A stretch of DNA of 64,000 nt, taken from the NCBI RefSeq assembly GCF_900115925.1, contig NZ_FOYF01000006.1, forward strand, positions 62,001-126,000, in the 5' to 3' direction. Numbering within the stretch: the first letter of the stretch is position 1; each line of letters begins with the position of its first letter. This document shows, piece after piece, positions 1 through 9,057 of the stretch. The translations under genes and the position numbers were made by a program. Under the pieces are notes generated by a model. It saw nothing but the letters and a program-made list of their open reading frames with translations. It ran no database searches and had not been told where the DNA came from. The stretch comes from Bacillus sp. cl95. GTDB taxonomy: Bacteria > Bacillota > Bacilli > Bacillales > Cytobacillaceae.

Positions 1-526
1 AAATGCCCCGGCTTCATCACTGTCTGCAAAAGGCTTTTTGGCGAATATCCCTCACCAGCAGCATATGACTGAATACCAGATGAAATGGGAAGGCGATAAA
101 GCTGAAGTCGAAGAAAGTGGAGTTACGTTGCGAAAATCAACTGAAAGTGATGTTGAGCTGGAGATTACACTAGAAGTAGCTTGTTTCGGATTTTTGCCTG
201 AAGAAGCCAGAGAGTTTAACCAACAAGTGAAGAGTGAAGGTTCTGATGAATTTTATATAGTCGAATCGGAAGGAGTATCTGTTGGAAAGCTTCGTGTTGG
301 TCGTACGGGTGGCGAGGCTTGGATTTATGGTTTTGCGGTTCTTCCTGATTATCAAGGAAAAGGAATTGGCAGGAAAGCTTTGAAACTGACTGTCGCTAAG
401 GAAGTAAAAGAAGGGTATCCCGTATTTTTAGAAGTCGAAGCCAAAAACGCTAACGCCCTAAGACTATATGAATCATGTGGATTCCAGACATTTCATGCTC
501 AAGAGTATTATGAGTTACTTCAATAA
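1..526 (+). CDS. GNAT-family N-acetyltransferase, 3' part (probably two GNAT domains)
   Basis: The reading frame is already open at base 2, so the gene starts upstream of the window. A TTG at 38 could be read as a start but has no ribosome binding site. Upstream of the visible GNAT domain the frame reads HQQHMTEYQMKWEG, which resembles the closing strand of a preceding GNAT domain, so a tandem two-domain protein is likely (inference). The visible domain holds the acetyl-CoA binding motif QGKGIGRKAL after the VLPDY strand and ends in the typical ANALRLYESCGF helix-strand. It would transfer an acetyl group from acetyl-CoA to an amine; the substrate cannot be predicted. A strong terminator follows at 529-567. 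Confidence 0.85.
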   Translation, partial: NAPASSLSAKGFLANIPHQQHMTEYQMKWEGDKAEVEESGVTLRKSTESDVELEITLEVACFGFLPEEAREFNQQVKSEGSDEFYIVESEGVSVGKLRVGRTGGEAWIYGFAVLPDYQGKGIGRKALKLTVAKEVKEGYPVFLEVEAKNANALRLYESCGFQTFHAQEYYELLQ

Positions 527-528
527 TG

Positions 529-567
529 AACAAGAAGCCTGATGGAATTTCAGGCTTCTTGTTTTTC
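529..567 (+). terminator. Rho-independent terminator after the acetyltransferase
   Basis: A 14-bp perfect inverted repeat (529-542 with 550-563) is followed by a T run on the + strand. Confidence 0.9.
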
Positions 568-719
568 TATAGAGTAAAGATTTCCCTGAAAAAATCGTGC
601 AGTTGAGGATACTTGATAATCAACCATAGTATCAAGAAGGATAGCAGGATGATTCCAAAGTTAATGATGTAGAACAACTTAATGGCAAACTCAACTCTTC
701 TATTCTTATTCTCTTCCAT
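567..719 (-). CDS. Small single-pass membrane protein, 50 aa
   Basis: An ATG at 719 is preceded by AGAGGCGAG at good spacing and opens a 50-codon frame ending in TAG at 567. The protein has a charged N-terminus (MEENKNRRVEF), one hydrophobic helix at about residues 11-36 (many I, L, F, with one W) and a short charged C-terminal tail. Family unknown to me. It lies convergent to the acetyltransferase and upstream of nothing on its own strand. A small membrane peptide is the natural reading, but the frame is short enough that chance is possible. Confidence 0.5.
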   Translation of the reverse strand: MEENKNRRVEFAIKLFYIINFGIILLSFLILWLIIKYPQLHDFFREIFTL

Positions 720-805
720 ATTCTCGCCTCTAAGTTTGGACATCTTTCCCTGATATAGACGAATACTACGAACTGATAATTCCTTGATTATAAGAATTTT
801 TCCAC

Positions 806-1243
806 TTAGCCCTTCATATCGATGATTGCACCGCGCTCGTCAAACACTGATCCAGGATTATGTGCCACTTCCCATAGGTTATTTTCAGGATCTAAAAAGA
901 GAAAAATCCTGCCGCCCCAAAATGCATTTTCAGGTGCTTTCACTATCTTTCCGCCTGCATTTTCTACCAACATGGCCACTTCATCCACTTGTTCAGCCGC
1001 ATCTACATTTATGCTAAGCGTTACCCCTCTAAAATAATCTGGAGATTCGTGCTTAGGTAAGGAAACATCTTCCCCGAGTTGTTCAATGCTCCATATAGAC
1101 AACATACCACCTGCTGTTTTAAAAACGGCATACTCATCAGAACTAAATTCCGTTTCTTCCCAGCCAAGCAACTGATAAAATTGACGTAATTTCGCAATAT
1201 CCCAACCGCCAATTGTGATTAAACTAACTCTTTGTGGAATCAT
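806..1243 (-). CDS. VOC-superfamily (glyoxalase/bleomycin resistance fold) protein
   Basis: A 145-residue protein made of two beta-alpha-beta-beta-beta units typical of the vicinal oxygen chelate fold: the first strand is SLITIGGWDIAKLRQFYQLLGW and the second half ends GRIFLFLDPENNLWEVAHNP, where the E of LWEV is a usual metal ligand position. Such proteins are glyoxalases, dioxygenases or resistance proteins; the substrate is not predictable. The ATG at 1243 follows AGGAAGGATG. It sits just downstream of another small enzyme gene on the same strand (35-bp gap), so they may be cotranscribed. Confidence 0.85.
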   Translation of the reverse strand: MIPQRVSLITIGGWDIAKLRQFYQLLGWEETEFSSDEYAVFKTAGGMLSIWSIEQLGEDVSLPKHESPDYFRGVTLSINVDAAEQVDEVAMLVENAGGKIVKAPENAFWGGRIFLFLDPENNLWEVAHNPGSVFDERGAIIDMKG

Positions 1244-1277
1244 GAATGATCATCCTTCCTGTTTACTTTGAAAAATA

Positions 1278-1742
1278 CTAAATCGACTTTTCGAAATGGC
1301 TGCTTCTTTCGTCTATTAGATATAAAGAGAATCCTTGTGATTGGTACAAATCAATCGCACTTTTCCATTCATTATTTGTTTCTAGAATCACCTTTGCGAT
1401 GCCTTTCGTTTTCGCATAAGTCTCTAGTTCTGAGAGCATCGTCCTAGCAAATCCTTTGCCTCGATAATCTTTCTTCACCGACATTCTCTCTATCCTGCCA
1501 ACTGTCTGTGATTCAATGGTCAATGCCCCGGTACATACAATCACTGAGTCCAACTTTCCGATGAGGAATACGTTACCTTTATCAATATAATGCCCCACGA
1601 TATCCTTTAAATCAGGATTATAGGAATCATCCAAAAAACCGAATCTTTCTTTCAAACCTTCTAAAACAAGGTATCTCGCCTCCTCTACCTGATCCTGTGT
1701 AATCAGTTCTATTGAAATTTCCTTCTTATCTATTAAATTCAT
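1278..1742 (-). CDS. GNAT-family N-acetyltransferase
   Basis: A single GNAT domain of 154 residues. The acetyl-CoA binding motif A is visible as MSVKKDYRGKGFARTML (R/Q-x-x-G-x-G/A form) near residues 90-106, followed by the KVILETN strand and the DLYQSQGFSLY C-terminal unit. It acetylates an unknown amine. It lies between a VOC protein gene and a membrane protein gene on the same strand, with gaps of 34 and 23 bp, so an operon read from about 4.34 kb down to 0.8 kb is possible. Confidence 0.85.
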   Translation of the reverse strand: MNLIDKKEISIELITQDQVEEARYLVLEGLKERFGFLDDSYNPDLKDIVGHYIDKGNVFLIGKLDSVIVCTGALTIESQTVGRIERMSVKKDYRGKGFARTMLSELETYAKTKGIAKVILETNNEWKSAIDLYQSQGFSLYLIDERSSHFEKSI

Positions 1743-1765
1743 CTTTAACCTCTTCCAGATTTAAT

Positions 1766-2533
1766 TTAAGGACCACAAAATTGACTTATATCTTTGTAAT
1801 CCTGCAATTCTGCTTTTTCACTCTGATCTTTACTAAAACGGCAAGAAAGAATCACTTTTGAGTAATATTCCCCTTCAAATTGATGCGGATTTTTAAGTTC
1901 ATAAAACCTCTTTTTTAACTCTTGTGGAAAGAATCTGATCTCTATCGTAAAGTCATTTACTTGTCTGTCTTTTACGAATGAATATAATTTGTAGATCTTT
2001 TGCAATTGGAGTTCCTTATCAAATGACTCTTCCTCAAATACAAGCAAATGTACGAATTCAGAGCTTTGTTTCAAATTTTCTTTAAAGATAGTCTGATACT
2101 GATCTTCCAAGGTATACTTTTCCCACACTTCTTCTTGAAAAGAAGGATTTACAAACATATGACCATACGTGGGAAAGAGCTCTTTTACTAATGGTAAGAA
2201 TTCCTCTCTTGCCTCGTTTCTCCATTTCATTTCTTTATAGTTGTCTCTAGTTATTTGAAAGTCTTCAGAGACGTCCATCGTAATGGAGATACCTTTTTGT
2301 TTAACTGGATGGGCAGTAACTTGGTACATTCCCATTGCATCTCCCAATGCTTGGCCAAATTCAGTCTCATCAATCTTGAACTTCTCACCATATTTCTTAT
2401 CTAGGTATTCCAATGCAGCCTTTTCAGCTTTATATCCAAAGAAATCATGATAGGTTATCTCGAGAAAATATAATAACAAGCCCAAAACTGGAAGCAAGAT
2501 AATGATGGCAATGATAATTAATATCTTTTTCAT
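1766..2533 (-). CDS. Membrane-anchored protein of unknown function
   Basis: A 255-residue protein with an N-terminal hydrophobic helix (about residues 3-24) that acts as an uncleaved anchor or signal, then a soluble, charged domain presumably outside the membrane. I do not recognise a family. The segment after the helix (KAEKAALEYLDKKYGEKFKI) resembles the start of small PepSY-like or YjgB-type extracytoplasmic domains in Bacillus but the match is weak. It follows the ABC-2 type permease gene by 38 bp on the same strand, so it may belong with the exporter. Confidence 0.6.
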   Translation of the reverse strand: MKKILIIIAIIILLPVLGLLLYFLEITYHDFFGYKAEKAALEYLDKKYGEKFKIDETEFGQALGDAMGMYQVTAHPVKQKGISITMDVSEDFQITRDNYKEMKWRNEAREEFLPLVKELFPTYGHMFVNPSFQEEVWEKYTLEDQYQTIFKENLKQSSEFVHLLVFEEESFDKELQLQKIYKLYSFVKDRQVNDFTIEIRFFPQELKKRFYELKNPHQFEGEYYSKVILSCRFSKDQSEKAELQDYKDISQFCGP

Positions 2534-2571
2534 AAAACTATTATTCCTCTTTTCAGATGATTAGCAGGTTC

Positions 2572-3417
2572 TTAATGAATTTGACTCTCAAAAAGCGCAT
2601 TCCTTTGATTAAATTTTGTAATCACTTTTAAGAGAACACCATTGGCAACTAACAAAGCTACTCCAATAATAAAAAGCATCATTGGACTCATAAAGAATAA
2701 TCCGGTTGCTTGGCTTATGATGAGTCCGACAATGGGCAAGACCAAAATACCACCGAATTGCTGTGCCTCCTGAAATGATTTCACTTTTGCAGAGATGAGC
2801 ACATTCAGTACGATGTTAAAAATGACAAGAGCCGGAATGACCCAGAACATGAGCAAAATCCATGTGGAACTTAAGAATACAAATTCATTGAATGACGAAT
2901 AGGTAATAGTATTAATCACAAAGATGTTAATTAAAAACGTCAAAAAAGTAATCATGAAAGTGGGGATAAATGATGCAATTACTTTTCCTAAAAATAAATC
3001 CATAATTGAAATAGGAGCAAATAATAAAGTTTCTAGCGTTTTTCTTTCCTTCTCCCCTGCGAAACTATTTGAAGAGGTTACAAGAGAATTAATAATCGCG
3101 ACCATTAAAAAGAAAGGAATAAGCATGAAGTTTAAAAAGAAATACACAAATTTGTCGCCTAACTCCGGTAAGGCTGCTAGTTTTTCCCTCATCGTTTCAT
3201 TTGGAAAACCTTCGATAAAAGCATTTATTGGTTTTTGGATATCCTTATCAGTCGTTTGATTGATCAATTCAGTATTCAAACCGATGTACGAAACGACAGA
3301 GGGTACAACGGTACATAACAAAATGGAAAGGATAATCATAGGCACCCATATTTTTTTAGAAGCGAATGTAGACTTTATATCTTTTTGAACAATCGCTCCA
3401 ATAATCCTCTTATTCAT
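2572..3417 (-). CDS. ABC-2 type transporter permease
   Basis: Membrane subunit of an ABC exporter: about six hydrophobic segments, with the large extracytoplasmic loop after the first helix and the AGEKERKTLETLLFAP motif typical of ABC-2/NatB-type permeases. I choose the ATG at 3417 (MNKRIIGAIVQKD) because AAAGGAG lies nine bases upstream; ATGs at 3423 and 3456 are less well placed. It overlaps the end of the ATPase gene by 8 bp, so translation is coupled. The closest known analogue is NatB, the Na+-efflux permease of Bacillus subtilis, but sodium specificity is not shown here. Confidence 0.85.
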   Translation of the reverse strand: MNKRIIGAIVQKDIKSTFASKKIWVPMIILSILLCTVVPSVVSYIGLNTELINQTTDKDIQKPINAFIEGFPNETMREKLAALPELGDKFVYFFLNFMLIPFFLMVAIINSLVTSSNSFAGEKERKTLETLLFAPISIMDLFLGKVIASFIPTFMITFLTFLINIFVINTITYSSFNEFVFLSSTWILLMFWVIPALVIFNIVLNVLISAKVKSFQEAQQFGGILVLPIVGLIISQATGLFFMSPMMLFIIGVALLVANGVLLKVITKFNQRNALFESQIH

Positions 3418-4342
3418 GTTCATCTTCTCCTTTAATCTTGAAGTAAAGTGCTTCAAGACTTCTATTTGTTATTTCACAAGAATGCACCCATGATTGCTTT
3501 AGGATTCCGTTTAACAAAGGTGTGATTTCTTGCTTAGAAGGGAGAGTAAATTCAAAATGCTGATCTTCTTTTCTTGTATATGGATGCCCCATAAATAAAC
3601 CTTTTTCTTCTATTTGCAAGCCTGTTTCAATACGAAGTTTAACCTCGCTTAAGTACTTTTCCTCGAGATCCTTTCTTTTTCCGCTTTCAATTATGCGGCC
3701 CATTTTTAGAAAAAGGAACGAATCGCATATGTCTTCCAATTGAAGCAGGACATGTGAACAAATGACAATGGTGACGTTATCTTCTTTATTCACTTTACTT
3801 AAGTAATGAATAACTTCTTTTATCCCCTCTGGATCTAGACCATTGGTTGGTTCATCAAGAAAGAGCAACTGTGGCTTATGTAAAAGAGCCTTTGCCAGCG
3901 CAAGCCGCTTCTTCATCCCTGTTGAAAATGTACCTACAAGTTGATCCTTAACACTAAACAAGTCAAACTGTTCTAGTAGATAAGTAATTCTGTTTTTATC
4001 AAAGGCATCATAAATTTTCGAGAAAAAAATAAGATTGTCCCAAGCACTCATATCGTGATAAAGAGAGGCGCTTTCGGTTACAATACCTGCCCGTTTACGA
4101 ATTTCTTCGCCGTGCGATTTCGGATCAAAACCAAGAATCTTCATTTGGCCGCCTGTTGCATCAATGACTCCATTTAACAATCGAAGCATCGTTGTCTTTC
4201 CCGCTCCGTTTGGTCCAAGCAAGCCATTGATAGAGCCTTCTTCAATCGTAAATGAGATATCATGAAGTATCTTTTGACCTCTAAATTCCTTGTTAACATT
4301 CTTAACCTCAATGATCCTGTTCCCCAAAAACTCATCCCCCAT
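3410..4342 (-). CDS. ABC transporter ATP-binding protein (NatA-like)
   Basis: A 310-residue ATPase with Walker A GPNGAGKT, a degenerate signature STGMKKRLALAKAL, Walker B LLFLDEP followed by TNGLDP, and switch His in ICSH. After residue 220 comes a C-terminal extension of about 90 residues, as in drug, antibiotic or sodium exporters of the NatA/BcrA type. It pairs with the overlapping permease gene. The ATG at 4342 has only a weak AAAGAG upstream; an internal TTG a few codons later is an alternative start. Confidence 0.88.
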   Translation of the reverse strand: MGDEFLGNRIIEVKNVNKEFRGQKILHDISFTIEEGSINGLLGPNGAGKTTMLRLLNGVIDATGGQMKILGFDPKSHGEEIRKRAGIVTESASLYHDMSAWDNLIFFSKIYDAFDKNRITYLLEQFDLFSVKDQLVGTFSTGMKKRLALAKALLHKPQLLFLDEPTNGLDPEGIKEVIHYLSKVNKEDNVTIVICSHVLLQLEDICDSFLFLKMGRIIESGKRKDLEEKYLSEVKLRIETGLQIEEKGLFMGHPYTRKEDQHFEFTLPSKQEITPLLNGILKQSWVHSCEITNRSLEALYFKIKGEDEHE

Positions 4343-4433
4343 GTAAACTCTTTTACTTTTATCATAGCAAATTGGAAATATATTCTACAGTTTAATTATC
4401 TCATTCTTCTATAAATAATTTGATAGTTACTTA

Positions 4434-4470
4434 CGAAAAAATAAAGCTGCCCAATCCTTCAGGGCAGCTT
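4434..4470 (-). terminator. Terminator after the Gfo/Idh/MocA oxidoreductase
   Basis: A 9-bp inverted repeat AAGCTGCCC/GGGCAGCTT is followed on the - strand by TATTTTTT. Confidence 0.85.
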
Positions 4471-4474
4471 CACC

Positions 4475-5434
4475 TTAATAATCTTCTTGGATAAGCAAAT
4501 CATCTAAAACAGCTTGAACCGCGCAGCCATCTTTGAATGAAACAATCCTTGCTTCCTCTCCTTTAAAACTCTTAACCAATTGATCAATGAAGGCATGAAT
4601 ATGATTTTCGGCAGGCAATTCCATCTTTTCTGGTCGTTGGCCTTTACGAGAAATCCATAATTGGCTCCAATCAACTAGAGACATACTGCCTTCAGTGCCA
4701 TAAATGGTAAATTGAAGTTTTTCCGACATCCCAAGATTTACACTTCCATGAAGGAGGATATGCACTCCCTCATTTACTTCTCCAAACGCAATCATCCCAG
4801 TCTCACATTTACTCGAATCGAGTGCGTATTCTACTGTTTTATGGACAATTTTGATATCGCCAAAAAGCATTTGAATCATTTGAATATAGTGCGGAAGCAC
4901 TTCTCTAGTGAATCCACCTTGCTCACGCGAACTTATCCATGCGTTTTTTTGCCATGGCCTTGGCCAATCTTGAAAGTGACAGTGGACTTCCACTCTTCTC
5001 AAGTCACCAATGAAGTTCTCATGAAGAAGTTTTTCAATCATCTTGAATTCCTGTTTATGAATGGTTGGAAAGTTAATCGAGGTTAACAATCCACGTTGTT
5101 CTGCTTCCCTCTGCATTTCCTGAGCTTCTTCAAGATTACTCGCCAGCGGTTTTTCACAAAACACATGTTTATCATGCTGGATTGCTTCCATCACAAAGCG
5201 GTGATGATATTTAGGAGGAACAGCAATATAAATCAAATCTATATCTTCCTGTTTAAAAAGTTCTTCACATTTTTCAAAATTGACAACATCATATTTTTCA
5301 GCTATTTCCAGCGCTCTTTCCTTCGATACATCATATACGCCCTTCACGATTGTTTCAGGGTGTTCAATGAAAGCTTTCATTACTTTTTCTCCGACTCCAC
5401 CTACACCAATCACACCAATATTTAACACTGTCAA
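4475..5434 (-). CDS. Gfo/Idh/MocA-family NAD(P)-dependent oxidoreductase
   Basis: A Rossmann-fold N-terminus with the dinucleotide motif GVIGVGGVGEKV, then the family hallmark CEKPLASNLEEA (EKP, near residue 95), and the C-terminal alpha/beta domain with the HYIQMIQMLFGDI helix. Such enzymes reduce or oxidise sugars, inositols and related polyols; the substrate is unknown. The ATG at 5443 directly abuts the GGGG of the ribosome binding site, so the TTG at 5434 (nine bases after it) is a better start. It is monocistronic, with its own terminator. Confidence 0.85.
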   Translation of the reverse strand: MTVLNIGVIGVGGVGEKVMKAFIEHPETIVKGVYDVSKERALEIAEKYDVVNFEKCEELFKQEDIDLIYIAVPPKYHHRFVMEAIQHDKHVFCEKPLASNLEEAQEMQREAEQRGLLTSINFPTIHKQEFKMIEKLLHENFIGDLRRVEVHCHFQDWPRPWQKNAWISSREQGGFTREVLPHYIQMIQMLFGDIKIVHKTVEYALDSSKCETGMIAFGEVNEGVHILLHGSVNLGMSEKLQFTIYGTEGSMSLVDWSQLWISRKGQRPEKMELPAENHIHAFIDQLVKSFKGEEARIVSFKDGCAVQAVLDDLLIQEDY

Positions 5435-5567
5435 ATCATTCATCCCCTTTGTTGCGGCTAATTTATTACAAGCATACCAAATTTTCAGAAATAAAAAATT
5501 GAAATTTATCTTTAAGTAATTTCCACATTTCTTGATCCTACCAAATAAGGGACATTACATTCCAAAG

Positions 5568-5600
5568 TAAAAAACCACGGATTATTTGCTCATCCATGGT
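5568..5600 (-). terminator. Terminator after the permease-peptidase fusion gene
   Basis: Inverted repeat (5574-5582 with 5592-5600, one G-T pair) followed by a T run on the - strand. Confidence 0.7.
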
Positions 5601-5608
5601 CTTTCAAG

Positions 5609-7996
5609 TTATTCTAATTCAAGCCATTCTTCAAAATATCCAGAGGTTAAATCAAAGTAATTTCTCGTAAATAAAACATACTGTGCGGTATCCACCTGTT
5701 TATACTGAAACAAATGATAATAGTCGGATAAATAACCCATCATTACTTTCTTTGGTTCAGTATCGACATACATATACTTTTTATTTACCAAATCAAAGAT
5801 TTCTAAGGCTGGTTGACTGTATAAATAAGCTGTGTGTTGGTTTTTGTCCAACGGAACATTTGAATACTGACGACTCAATCCTAATTCTTTTGCATTACTC
5901 ATCCTTGTTCGTGTTACGTCTAGAGCAGCATAGGTGCCATAGCCTTCCCCAATGTAAAAATACATATCGGTGGCAAGTTCTGCTATGCCCTCATCGATCC
6001 ATCCTTCCTGATATGGATCACTCGCAACGACACCATAGAAATATTGATGTGCAATTTCATGAACAATATTGTATCTGAAGTACTGTTCCTGTTCAATATA
6101 CGGGTTTACAGTGACGATACCTGGATATTCCATATTAAGATTGCAATCTAACACGATATCCAACTGCTTATGAGGATATTCACCTATGTTCTTTTGGTAA
6201 AAGCTCAATGCTTTTTTGGCTAACTCAATGGCTTGTGTGCCATCTTTATTATGGTCTTCTCTAGAGAACAACCTTATTTTCACTCCGTCTGATTCAGTCT
6301 CTCTGACAGCAAAATCCTTTACTACCGCCAAGAAGAATTCTCTTACATTTTTCGCTTTAAGAGTGCCTTTATTTTCTCGGTACGCAGGATCTTCATCTGC
6401 TGTAGAAATAACTGAGTAACCTTTTGGTACCGAATACGAAACTTCAAAATCAGAGAAATCAGTATGATAAGTCTCCATACCTTCCATATAATCATGCTTA
6501 TTCCATTTGCCTTTTTGGAAGGTTGCCAGCATCGGGTACCATTGAGCTAAGTAGTAATGCTCCTTATATTGCGAAAAACGATGCCCTCCCTCAGGCACGG
6601 TAAAATCATAAGAGATTTTCACTTTCGATGATTGTCCGCTATTCATTCCATTCTTTAATTTCACTTTTAATGTGTCATTTTTAAGCTCGACTTCAGCCTT
6701 TTTTCCATCGACTTCAACTTCATTAATCTTAACTTCCGAATAACCATTAATCCCTTCAAATGAATGCCCCCTTTGGAAGCTATTTGGAATGAAATAGAAT
6801 ACTAGTTCATCCCACTTCTTACTTGATTTATTTTCTGCCTTGATCTCGGAAACCCCTTTGAAATTCCCGTCCTTATCCATTTCTACGGACAGATTATAAG
6901 TTGCTTTGCTTCCGTTTGGAACGCCCCAATTGTCGTCTTTAACAGCATAGACGTAGTTGCCTGCAAATACAAAAACAAGGAAAACAGCGATGGTAGCCAA
7001 ACTTTCGCCTTTTAAAAAGGATAGTTTACCTTTCGAACCAATGTTCTCCCTTGAAGGAAGCAAATTAGTGATTTGTCCTGTAAAGATCCACGGTGTTCTT
7101 TGGTAATTTGTTTGAAAACTATTTTTCAAACCATTCGCTAATAAACTGAACGAAGCTGTTGTGAACAGGAGGACTGTTAGTGGTATAAGCAAAATGTATT
7201 GATTTCCATATATATTCCCACGAGCTTGACCAACGAGTCCAGCGATTTCTTTAGTAATGGAAAAGGCCATTCTTGGGTCCATTGTCCATTTGGTACCGCC
7301 CACGAAGATTTCTAACAGTGCTAGTTGCCCCATAATCGTGATGACATACACGATTTCTAATACAAACATAATTAAGAGCGATTCTTTCATTTGCGGAAAA
7401 ATATGTTTCCAAACAATTCTATGCCTGTTTGCGCCTAATGTTTTAGCGGACTCTACATAAGTGGTTTTACCTATTTCAACCGATTTTTGTCTGACAGAAG
7501 ATACGATGCTTGGAATACTTACAATTGTAGTAACAATGACGAAGTAAACAACCAATACGATTGGTTCGATTTCCGATCCGAACCAAAAAGGTACTAGAAA
7601 AAAGTAAACAATTAGGAACAATGGAACATAACTCCAAGTGTTTTCAAATGCAGTGATGATACTTAACTGTTTCTTACGTGTCCCCAAATAAAGGCCAATA
7701 ACTGAGCCAATTACCATCTTAAGTATTGTTACCACCAGTGAGATGAGAACCGTATACCTAATGCCATTTAAAAGCAATGACAACATATCATATCCCCATC
7801 TATCCGTCCCTAATATCCACCCTTCTTCTTCAAATGGTTTGATAGGAGACGTCTTAATATCACCATCTACATAACTCGTTTCAAAATCATCGTTTAAGTG
7901 ATGCGGAGCCATGGTAGGACCGAAGATAGACAAAAAGATTAATAGAGCAACAAACACGCTACCTACATATAAAGGCAAGTTGATGTTCTTATTCAT
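5609..7996 (-). CDS. DppC-type permease fused to an extracellular M1-family metallopeptidase
   Basis: One uninterrupted 795-residue frame. Residues 1-300 are a DppC/OppC-type permease: TM1 at 8-28, GTDRWGYDMLSLLLNGIR at 63-80 (compare the usual GTDxxGRDxxSRLxYGxR), and the EAA loop YVESAKTLGANRHRIVWKHI at 180-199. A positively charged linker leads to a seventh helix (331-351). Residues 365-795 are a gluzincin peptidase: MEYPG near 628, zinc motif HEIAH at 646-650 and the third ligand in WIDEG (E669), which fits the HExxH-x18-E spacing of family M1. With six permease helices the extra helix places the peptidase outside. It overlaps the DppB-like gene by 8 bp and follows AGAGGTG. No ATPase or binding protein is adjacent. 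Confidence 0.88.
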   Translation of the reverse strand: MNKNINLPLYVGSVFVALLIFLSIFGPTMAPHHLNDDFETSYVDGDIKTSPIKPFEEEGWILGTDRWGYDMLSLLLNGIRYTVLISLVVTILKMVIGSVIGLYLGTRKKQLSIITAFENTWSYVPLFLIVYFFLVPFWFGSEIEPIVLVVYFVIVTTIVSIPSIVSSVRQKSVEIGKTTYVESAKTLGANRHRIVWKHIFPQMKESLLIMFVLEIVYVITIMGQLALLEIFVGGTKWTMDPRMAFSITKEIAGLVGQARGNIYGNQYILLIPLTVLLFTTASFSLLANGLKNSFQTNYQRTPWIFTGQITNLLPSRENIGSKGKLSFLKGESLATIAVFLVFVFAGNYVYAVKDDNWGVPNGSKATYNLSVEMDKDGNFKGVSEIKAENKSSKKWDELVFYFIPNSFQRGHSFEGINGYSEVKINEVEVDGKKAEVELKNDTLKVKLKNGMNSGQSSKVKISYDFTVPEGGHRFSQYKEHYYLAQWYPMLATFQKGKWNKHDYMEGMETYHTDFSDFEVSYSVPKGYSVISTADEDPAYRENKGTLKAKNVREFFLAVVKDFAVRETESDGVKIRLFSREDHNKDGTQAIELAKKALSFYQKNIGEYPHKQLDIVLDCNLNMEYPGIVTVNPYIEQEQYFRYNIVHEIAHQYFYGVVASDPYQEGWIDEGIAELATDMYFYIGEGYGTYAALDVTRTRMSNAKELGLSRQYSNVPLDKNQHTAYLYSQPALEIFDLVNKKYMYVDTEPKKVMMGYLSDYYHLFQYKQVDTAQYVLFTRNYFDLTSGYFEEWLELE

Positions 7997-8870
7997 GGAT
8001 AAAGCACCTCTTAAACAAATAGAGTAACACTCTGATTGATAGATAAACGATCAATGAGATAATCAGCATGGAAAATAACCCAACTGCTATCGTTTGCACC
8101 CCACCATTTTGAAAAATGAATTTAGTAATACCCGAAACATTAAGCAAGTATTCGATGATAAACAAATTCCCAATTGCCAACGATATAATTTTTGTAAGTT
8201 CTGCAAGAATAAACGGTTCAACGTTTTTAAAGGCATGTTGCATGTTTATGTAGTGTACCTTCAGTCCCTTTGCAACTGCAGTTCTAATATAATCCTCACC
8301 ACTTGTTTGAAAATACTTAAGTGAAACAAGCTTAAATAAATATAGTGTAGGAGCAAGCGAGAGCAATAGGGTAGGAAACCAGATATTTAACGCTCCTGTG
8401 TCCGGCCTAAGGGAGATGATTCTAATACCAGTGACTTTGTAGAATTTCACCGCTAATATCAGCCCTACAATGATTAAGATGAAATCAGGAATGGCCGCTA
8501 AAATATTTAATACTTGATTGAAGAATCTCGTTGGTCTAAAGCGGCTGATAAATATCCCAAACAGAATAGAGAATAAGATGCCTGCGTTTACACCAATCAC
8601 CATGATTTTCAGACTCGTCATGATATTATCGCCGATATCATCAGCGATGTTCCGCTCATACTGTCCAACCTGATAAGTTCCGAGTGTTCCGCTGCTAATT
8701 GTTTTAAAAAATTCCCCATAAATCTTTGGCAAGTTTTCAGGGTGCCACTCAATTGCATCTCTGTTCTCGCTCATGGAGATTGTGCTTGGAACACCTGCCA
8801 AGAATAAGATAAGCCCAACAATGATAACAGTTTGCTGAGCAATACCAATCCAATCCACTTTTTTAACCAT
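7989..8870 (-). CDS. DppB-type ABC transporter permease
   Basis: A 293-residue membrane protein with about six helices: TM1 at 13-28, an extracytoplasmic stretch of about 60 residues, then five more. The EAA loop is EDYIRTAVAKGLKVHYINMQ, the pattern of DppB/OppB permeases that contact the ATPase. The ATG at 8870 follows AAGGAGG at good spacing. It is translationally coupled to the fusion gene downstream and presumably dimerises with its permease half. Because no ATPase or substrate-binding protein is nearby, the pair must either borrow ATPases encoded elsewhere or have another role. Confidence 0.85.
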   Translation of the reverse strand: MVKKVDWIGIAQQTVIIVGLILFLAGVPSTISMSENRDAIEWHPENLPKIYGEFFKTISSGTLGTYQVGQYERNIADDIGDNIMTSLKIMVIGVNAGILFSILFGIFISRFRPTRFFNQVLNILAAIPDFILIIVGLILAVKFYKVTGIRIISLRPDTGALNIWFPTLLLSLAPTLYLFKLVSLKYFQTSGEDYIRTAVAKGLKVHYINMQHAFKNVEPFILAELTKIISLAIGNLFIIEYLLNVSGITKFIFQNGGVQTIAVGLFSMLIISLIVYLSIRVLLYLFKRCFIHE

Positions 8871-8989
8871 TTCGTCCTCCTTTTGTTTTCATTTTCATGA
8901 TAAAGATATTATTTAGACGCCTATTTTTACCAAAAGGTTACAATTCCTCATACTCTTCTAAAACATTTATCTCGCAGCCTCTTAATCTT

Positions 8990-9014
8990 GTTTAAATGAC
9001 GTTAGGCAGGGTAG
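8990..9014 (+). promoter_or_regulatory. SigB-type promoter
   Basis: GTTTAA, 13 bases, GGGTAG. This fits the general-stress sigma-B consensus GTTTAA-N12-14-GGGTAT at eleven of twelve positions and lies 43 bp before the start codon of the first YsnF-like gene. Confidence 0.75.
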
Positions 9015-9057
9015 AAAAAGTATTACTAATTGATTAATAAAAGGAGGCGAACTTACT

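Noticed and set aside
5609-7996. The permease-peptidase fusion as a sequencing or assembly artefact
   Set aside because: The join is in frame through a coherent charged linker and an extra helix that gives the right topology, and no internal start with a ribosome binding site precedes the peptidase.
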